DNA from: an uncultured Oleiphilus sp.
Lineage (GTDB): Bacteria; Pseudomonadota; Gammaproteobacteria; Pseudomonadales; Oleiphilaceae
Assembly (NCBI GenBank): GCA_913020495.1
Contig: CAJWBJ010000026.1
Span: forward strand, 1 to 41,119
DNA length: 41,119 bases
Reading direction: 5' to 3'
Position numbers and translations under genes: made by a program. Shown here piece by piece: positions 36,133 to 41,119 of the stretch. Each line of letters starts with the position of its first letter. Within the stretch, counting starts at the first letter, position 1. The notes under the pieces were generated by a model. The model did no database searches. It was not told the DNA's origin and saw only the letters and a list, made by a program, of their open reading frames with translations.

Positions 36133-37928
36133 GCTTTAATATCCACCAGACTACGATCGAGTCTTGTTTTGTTGTGTTTTGGGTGGCCTTTTTGACAGCA
36201 AATATCACTGACCTCTAACCCCAGTTCAGTTAGCTTGGATTGGAAGTGTGATTTTTCACGATTGATTAAGTCCAAGGTTTCAGGGCGGTCAGCCCAAATA
36301 GTTGATGTAATAGTTGGAGGGTTGAGTATGGCTTGTACGTAAATCGCTCCCAGCTGTTCGAAATTAAATGAAAGTGCAAGGCGCCATTGGATTTTTGTAT
36401 CGAGGCTTTCTTGTTCTTCCTTAGATGTGTCCTCTTCTTGGTCAATTCTTACATCAAAGGTTGTAAATTGGTTGTGGGGGTTAGTAACAGGTAGTTCAAA
36501 AAACCACGATTGAATGTTGCTTGTTTCGCTTGTATTGCTTTGACTTTGATAAAGGCTGTTTAGCTGGTTGAACTGAATTCGGTTTAACATTCCAGCAATT
36601 AATTTTAATAATTGACCTGTTGTAAACTGCTGTTCTGCTAAAAGAGACTCAGCTTTTGATGTGTTTTGAACTGATGAAGAGCCTGAAAAATGAGGGAAAT
36701 TAAATGGTGAATTCAATAAATCTAACTGAGCCAGAGCTTCAACATAAGAGGGTTTGGTCTGATTAGTGTTTGGTAGACCTGTTTTCAGTGCAGAGGTAAC
36801 TGCAAGCAGAAGTCCTTTTAGGTCATTGCTTATACTTGAATTGCTGCTTGAGCCTATGGTCAAAGGTGTCGTTGTGCCTACAGGTGCTGATACAGATGCA
36901 GGTATAGGCGAGGTGGATGTCGGTGCAGATGCTGATGTAGATGCGTGCGCAGGGACTTTAGCAGCCGCTGTAGCAGGTATAGGGCTTGATAAGTTTGAGT
37001 TGTTAGTTGATTGGTTTAATGAGTGCTGCTGTGGTGTTTGGGGTTGTTGGCTTGTTTGTAATGTTTGCGGCGTCGTACGGGTGGTGTTTAAAGTGCCTGA
37101 AGGGGAGGCTTGTTCCTTTTGTTGTGGGATTGTGTTGTCGTTTATTTGCTTTTGAAGTGTGTTTGATAGTGTCTTGGTGTTTGTTTGTGTTGTTGAAAGT
37201 GTATGCTGAAGTTGAGTGATTTGATGTTTTATACTACTTGGCGTACCAGGGCTTTGTTTAATTAAAGACTCAAAAAAAATACCGCTCTCTCTAAAGATGT
37301 CTTTGGCTGTTGAGGTGGGAGTATTGTTGGTTGAACTTGGATTTACTTTATTAATTTCTGAGAAAAAATGCTGGTTTGGTGCTTGTTTGGCTAGCATTGA
37401 AAGCACTACTTTTGCTTGGTTGGATGCTTGTGTTGAGTTGCTTTGTTTACTGAGTATATCTAAAGCTTCAAGACCTGTGTTTAAAGAAACTTGTCTAGGC
37501 ATGGCCTGGTTGATAGCGTTTAACAATAAAGAAATGGTCGTATTGTTGGTCAATGTTTTGTCTGTGTTTAGCGGGCTTGGGTTCAATGGCCTTGTGGGGA
37601 GTACTGTAAGGCTACTGTCCGAATTTAATATGACTGAAAGTTTTTGCCCTAACTGAAGAGGCTTTTCAGAGCTTGTTAACAAAAGTTTTCCATTGAGTTT
37701 CAGTAACCATTCTGTGTTGTTGGGGGGGGGGGAGGTCTCGGCGTTGGAAGAGTGAGGCATTTTCGCAGAAGCGACCAGCTTACTCACAATAGCTTGATAA
37801 ACTTTATTTTTCTCTAAATTTAGTGCTTCGATTGAAACAGGGGTTGTAGGGTGGTTTTCTGATTGAGTAGGTTTGGGTTGAGGGTTTGGCGTGACAGCTA
37901 TTGGTTTGGGGTGTTGTGGAATATCCAT
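36129..37928 (-). CDS. FliK-like flagellar hook-length control protein
   Basis: A protein of about 599 residues, taking the ATG at 37928 (MDIPQHPKP) over an upstream in-frame non-ATG start. The long middle part is Pro/Thr/Ser/Gln/Asn-rich and unstructured, as in FliK rulers. A C-terminal Flg_hook-like domain (about 440-590) includes WFFELPVTNPHNQFTTFDV, WRLALSFNFEQLGAIYVQAIL, named here by these landmarks, and a Lys/Arg-rich end. It may be the second FliK-like protein found beside FlhB-C-like genes in many Gammaproteobacteria, not the canonical ruler, since no hook genes are near. A run of 11 C on the coding strand (37732-37722, Ser66-Pro69) makes the frame prone to slippage. Confidence 0.82.
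   Translation of the reverse strand: MDIPQHPKPIAVTPNPQPKPTQSENHPTTPVSIEALNLEKNKVYQAIVSKLVASAKMPHSSNAETSPPPNNTEWLLKLNGKLLLTSSEKPLQLGQKLSVILNSDSSLTVLPTRPLNPSPLNTDKTLTNNTTISLLLNAINQAMPRQVSLNTGLEALDILSKQSNSTQASNQAKVVLSMLAKQAPNQHFFSEINKVNPSSTNNTPTSTAKDIFRESGIFFESLIKQSPGTPSSIKHQITQLQHTLSTTQTNTKTLSNTLQKQINDNTIPQQKEQASPSGTLNTTRTTPQTLQTSQQPQTPQQHSLNQSTNNSNLSSPIPATAAAKVPAHASTSASAPTSTSPIPASVSAPVGTTTPLTIGSSSNSSISNDLKGLLLAVTSALKTGLPNTNQTKPSYVEALAQLDLLNSPFNFPHFSGSSSVQNTSKAESLLAEQQFTTGQLLKLIAGMLNRIQFNQLNSLYQSQSNTSETSNIQSWFFELPVTNPHNQFTTFDVRIDQEEDTSKEEQESLDTKIQWRLALSFNFEQLGAIYVQAILNPPTITSTIWADRPETLDLINREKSHFQSKLTELGLEVSDICCQKGHPKHNKTRLDRSLVDIKA
37722..37732 (-). repeat. Homopolymeric C11 tract (coding strand) inside the fliK-like gene
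   Basis: Eleven consecutive G on the plus strand, read as C11 on the coding strand, encode Ser-Pro-Pro-Pro near residues 66-69. It is the longest homopolymer I noticed in the window and is in an AT-rich context. Gain or loss of one base would truncate the protein early. A sequencing or assembly artefact is also possible. Confidence 0.92.
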
Positions 37929-38148
37929 GTTATCAACTCGTGTTCGGTGAGCAAACAAAAATGCTTGCCTTGCAAAAAGTAATGATTATGCTTATTAATA
38001 CCTACTATCGATCCCGTTTTATCTCAACCTACAGAAAAATAGGTGCTTGATCGTGAATTAGCTCGCGTTGCATGAAAAATGTTACTTTTATTATGTGAAC
38101 CGGCTCCCAATCAACGCGGTAACAGATTATTTCATAGAGTATCCCAGA

Positions 38149-38154
38149 TATAAT
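38149..38154 (+). promoter_or_regulatory. Candidate -10 element for the large lipoprotein gene
   Basis: A perfect TATAAT lies 55 bp upstream of the coding start in the gap between the divergent fliK-like and lipoprotein genes. The -35 region is poor, so the assignment is tentative. Confidence 0.35.
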
Positions 38155-38208
38155 GGGCAGCGCAAAAAAAACGTAGGACGAAATTGGTTAATAGGATAAT
38201 TTAGTGTG

Positions 38209-40734
38209 ATGAGAAGGCTTTTTGCTCGGTTTAGTGTGATCATTTTCGTAAGTCTTATACTTACAGCTTGCCAGTCTAATGAAGGGGTGAAACCTTTAGA
38301 TGTTGCTAAGGGTTTTTTTACCGGGCCACTTCCTCAGGGATTACCTGTTTTTATTGAAATAAATGAACCTTTCTGGGCGCATGATCCTGACGCAGACGAA
38401 TCTGAAAATGAAAAGAGCCTATCTCTTTTTAGTGTTGCTTTGCCTGAAGATGGCGAAATAGCCGGTGAATCGATCCCTATTTTTACTACCAGTAGTGATT
38501 ATGTAACAAGTCTAAATACTATTGATGATAATGCAGCCCGCACAGAAATTTCTATCTTGGTTAATAAAGGTAACGTTTATAAAGTTGATCACCTTAACGG
38601 GTCGATTCGATTAATTAATCACTTTGTTGATAAGATTTGTGAAATTATTCCTGTAGAAATTATAGAGACAACATCAACAAATAGTAATAGTGATGTGACT
38701 CATACTATTTTGCATGATGAACTGATTTATGTTGTGACTGTCGATGGCGCAGTTACTGAAAGTGATTGCGCTAACCCCTCTAATAAGCTTAAGCGCTTTT
38801 ATGAGCTACCGTTAAATTATCAGTTCAATGCTGATGAAGATGATGAAACAAAAACGAATGAACTTAAGCCGCCTGTTTCCGAGTCACTAGCTCGTGCAAA
38901 GTTAATGTTTGGTTGGGTTGATGATGAAGTTACAGTCGCGAATGATGATCAACGATTAAGTTATGGTTATCTAGGTTATAGCATCGCAGAGAATAAGCTC
39001 CGTTTCTTTGATGAAAACCGTGCAGAAGTATGGTGTCAGCCGCGGAAGCTTCAAACGTTTTCTATAGAAGACATAGGGCAGGATGAATATAGTCCGAATT
39101 ATTTATTTAAACTGACTGAGCTCGAGCAGCAGCAATATATGTTGCAGTTAGGTTTGGATGTGTTTGTTTTTGACAGCACTTCCGAGGTCTTTTCAAAACC
39201 ACCCAATAAAAGTTATTGTGAAACTGTTTCTTTGTCTGAGACAGAGACGCCTCCTGAATCAGGAATAAAGTCACCGTCTGATATTGAAATTGAAAATATA
39301 CTAACCGATCGAATTTTTAAGACTGAAATTACACTTGCAGGTACATCTAAGACAAGTGAAACAGTTCAGGCAGTAACGGTGTTATCTGACGATGATGAGC
39401 TTGTGTTTGTAGATGGCTCAAAGATTTTTCGCTATAACTATGAGCCGTCAAGCTCTCCAGTTACGACTCGTAACTTCATGGTCAAAAAACAAAACCCTGT
39501 CTCAATTGATCAAGTAGAGTATCGTAGTACTTACCCATTTTCGCAGTTTGACTTAACTAGTTGTGATGATATCGAAAATGTCTTCGAATGCAGCGCAGCG
39601 CATGACTTAGAATCAAATGCGTGGCAATTTTTTAGTGGGTGTGAGGCGGATAAAGGTTGTAGTTTTACGAATGAAAATTCTGATTTCTGTTTCACGGCAG
39701 AAGAGTTGGAGTCCGACCCTACGGCAGGAAGCTTATGTACCGCCACTGACTATCGTCATTTGGATGAGCTAAATAATGTGAATAACGATGCTGAGTTTAG
39801 AGGTTTTATGCAGTATGACAGTGCTTATATTCACAGTCTTGATTATATATTGCATGATAACAGTCTTTTTATTACTGCACGGATGAGTGAAAAAGAGATC
39901 CTCCTTCGATACTTTTATAATGTAGGTCTAAGTGAAGCGAAATCTGACCGAGAAACTATCTTATTTGGTGAGCGTCTTGAACACTTCGGGTTTGATGTGT
40001 ATCTGAATGACAATAATTTATTTGCAACGGTTCTTTGGAAAAGACAGCATCGTGAAAATGAATGTTATAAAAATTATCAACAAGTAGAGTGTCTGTTAGG
40101 TGCTGGTGAAGAAGGTGATCCTAGTAAGTGTACAGGGGGGGATATTGCTGTTAGAGCATGCTTTAATGGCTTTCAGGAGTATGAGTCTGTCGCACTGTTT
40201 TGTACTGAGACTGAACTAGCTAACGGAACTTGTACTGATAACGAAATAATGAACACGAATAATTTGGAAGTTAACCAGCCTGGTGAAGGTGGTAAGTGGC
40301 TGCGTATGCTTGATGTGGGCGCTATAGATGACAAAAGAAATGTTATGTATTTGTTGTCAGATGATAAAACCACTGTGCTTGATGAAGGTGTGTTGACTGA
40401 TCCTTATTTATATTCGGTCGATAACGCAGATGGAAGTCCGTCCGCATCAAATATTCTGGGTCAGATTAATGGTAAGGTTGAGTCGGTCGTAAGCGGTTGG
40501 ATTTCTAATGATAATCAGGCTCGTTTAGATGTCATTACAGAAGAGGTAGAATTATCTAAGGTCGTGGCGCTCAATACTATTAAGAGTGTGGCAAATATTC
40601 ATTTTATAACAGACCCTAAAGTAGATAACGGAGCATCACCTTCTGATCCTGAGGACGGGATTAATAAACAGCTTATTAATGTGGGTGGGCTGAAGTTTTT
40701 AAGATCTATTACTCGGATTAATGAAGAGGAGTAA
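38209..40734 (+). CDS. Large cysteine-rich predicted lipoprotein of unknown function
   Basis: About 841 residues. The N-terminus is a clear lipoprotein signal: basic MRRLFARF, a hydrophobic core and the lipobox LTAC, with Gln after the Cys. This predicts outer-membrane anchoring. The start is either ATG 38209 or the adjacent GTG 38206 (AGGA at 38193-38196). The mature part is acidic, with mostly beta-type segments and about 17 further cysteines, many in the region of residues 450-700 (for example CSAAHD, SGCEADKGCSF, NECYKNYQQVEC). This fits a disulphide-stabilised surface or periplasmic protein. I do not recognise a domain. A repeated-strand or propeller-like fold is only a guess. The next gene follows in the same direction and may be co-transcribed. 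Confidence 0.88.
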   Translation: MRRLFARFSVIIFVSLILTACQSNEGVKPLDVAKGFFTGPLPQGLPVFIEINEPFWAHDPDADESENEKSLSLFSVALPEDGEIAGESIPIFTTSSDYVTSLNTIDDNAARTEISILVNKGNVYKVDHLNGSIRLINHFVDKICEIIPVEIIETTSTNSNSDVTHTILHDELIYVVTVDGAVTESDCANPSNKLKRFYELPLNYQFNADEDDETKTNELKPPVSESLARAKLMFGWVDDEVTVANDDQRLSYGYLGYSIAENKLRFFDENRAEVWCQPRKLQTFSIEDIGQDEYSPNYLFKLTELEQQQYMLQLGLDVFVFDSTSEVFSKPPNKSYCETVSLSETETPPESGIKSPSDIEIENILTDRIFKTEITLAGTSKTSETVQAVTVLSDDDELVFVDGSKIFRYNYEPSSSPVTTRNFMVKKQNPVSIDQVEYRSTYPFSQFDLTSCDDIENVFECSAAHDLESNAWQFFSGCEADKGCSFTNENSDFCFTAEELESDPTAGSLCTATDYRHLDELNNVNNDAEFRGFMQYDSAYIHSLDYILHDNSLFITARMSEKEILLRYFYNVGLSEAKSDRETILFGERLEHFGFDVYLNDNNLFATVLWKRQHRENECYKNYQQVECLLGAGEEGDPSKCTGGDIAVRACFNGFQEYESVALFCTETELANGTCTDNEIMNTNNLEVNQPGEGGKWLRMLDVGAIDDKRNVMYLLSDDKTTVLDEGVLTDPYLYSVDNADGSPSASNILGQINGKVESVVSGWISNDNQARLDVITEEVELSKVVALNTIKSVANIHFITDPKVDNGASPSDPEDGINKQLINVGGLKFLRSITRINEEE

Positions 40735-40808
40735 TTAGATTTGAATGCATATTATGCTTTGCCGGAACAATATTTTAGCCGAAGTTAATCTTCAACTGGA
40801 GTGTGTAT

Positions 40809-41119
40809 ATGTCAAAACCAAGCACTTATTTATACGCCTTAATTGCAGGTGTATCGCTTGGATGGCTTGCTCAACAGTTTTGGAATATTGGTTCTGTGCA
40901 CTCTAATCGTTCTCGTGACAGCTTAATGTCTCAGAATGTGGCCCGCCTACAAAAGCTTAAGGTAAGTAGGGAGTATGAAGTCACTCCCGGAATAAAAGAA
41001 TCAGAGCTCGATGAGGCTGATCTATTATTAAGCCTACTTTTCAATAATAAGATTGATGCTGCAGAGCAGCTGTTTAGAGATAGTTGGGGAGATTTCTCTC
41101 AAGATCTATCGCTCAGTCG
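40809..41119 (+). CDS. Hypothetical protein with N-terminal membrane anchor, 3' end cut by window edge
   Basis: An open frame of 103 codons runs off the window end. It starts with ATG at 40809, with CTGGAG about eight bases upstream. The protein begins MSKPSTYLYALIAGVSLGWL, an uncleaved-type hydrophobic segment near residues 7-22. A charged stretch follows with KLKVSREYEV, and then helical acidic text (DEADLLLSLLFNNKIDAAEQLF) ends the visible part, here noted by these landmarks. The last visible residues do not identify a family. It is 74 bp after the lipoprotein gene in the same direction. The existence of the gene is well supported by start, ribosome site and frame. Function is unknown. Confidence 0.72.
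   Translation, partial: MSKPSTYLYALIAGVSLGWLAQQFWNIGSVHSNRSRDSLMSQNVARLQKLKVSREYEVTPGIKESELDEADLLLSLLFNNKIDAAEQLFRDSWGDFSQDLSLS

Noticed and set aside
36766-37155. Plus-strand 129-codon open frame in the fliK-like gene
   Set aside because: Val/Gly/Cys-rich product is the reverse reading of a Thr/Ser/Pro-rich linker; no start signal.

Overview
The window looks like chromosomal DNA from a flagellated, facultatively denitrifying or nitrate-respiring gammaproteobacterium, probably marine. The base composition is moderately AT-rich. The gene content fits this group: narGHJI with NarX/NarL, an lgt-thyA-folA block next to NRDE and TauE/SafE genes, a LigE-type secreted DNA ligase, and a FliK-like/FlhB-like pair. 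The genus cannot be fixed by eye. I see no rRNA, tRNA, IS element, CRISPR array or integrase.

Layout. (1) 1-9182, plus strand: the 3' part of a chemotaxis operon, with a truncated cheW, three tandem chemoreceptor genes, a second cheW, cheR, cheD and cheB. The three receptors carry nearly the same signalling domain behind three different sensors: HBM, a c-type-haem Tll0287-like domain, and dCache. cheA and cheY are not in the window and are presumably upstream. (2) 9244-22215: a nitrate-respiration locus. Its order is narL(-), narK(+), narX(-), narGHJI(+), a cytoplasmic parvulin, and a small DGC-domain cysteine protein. The two regulatory intergenic regions contain good FNR/Anr-type boxes and NarL heptamers. 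The narG promoter has an FNR box about 41 bp upstream of the predicted start point. (3) 22224-26396: accessory genes, namely a PilZ protein, a secreted ATP-dependent DNA ligase, a TPR/GT41 glycosyltransferase and an NRDE-family protein. (4) 26523-32189: housekeeping genes, namely a TauE/SafE permease, lgt, thyA, folA, ilvD and a LON-domain protein. (5) 32205-37928, minus strand: a DedA-PAP2 fusion, two overlapping membrane GGDEF-like proteins, an FlhB-C-like protein and a FliK-like protein. (6) 38209-end: a large cysteine-rich lipoprotein and the 5' part of a gene that runs off the window.

How it fits together. The haem receptor and the other receptors beside the nar cluster suggest energy or redox taxis linked to anaerobic respiration, but this is inference from proximity. 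The most unusual signals are as follows. Two adjacent membrane GGDEF proteins have lost the catalytic motif (SQHTS and EHHEF) but both keep an aligned RxxD c-di-GMP inhibitory-site motif, so they look like a pair of c-di-GMP receptors. Long homopolymeric G/C tracts lie inside two motility genes: G9 in the cheB interdomain linker and C11 in the fliK-like gene. These would be natural slippage (phase-variation) sites. A DGC-domain protein and a parvulin are appended to the nitrate reductase operon, and narK is wedged between narX and narL.
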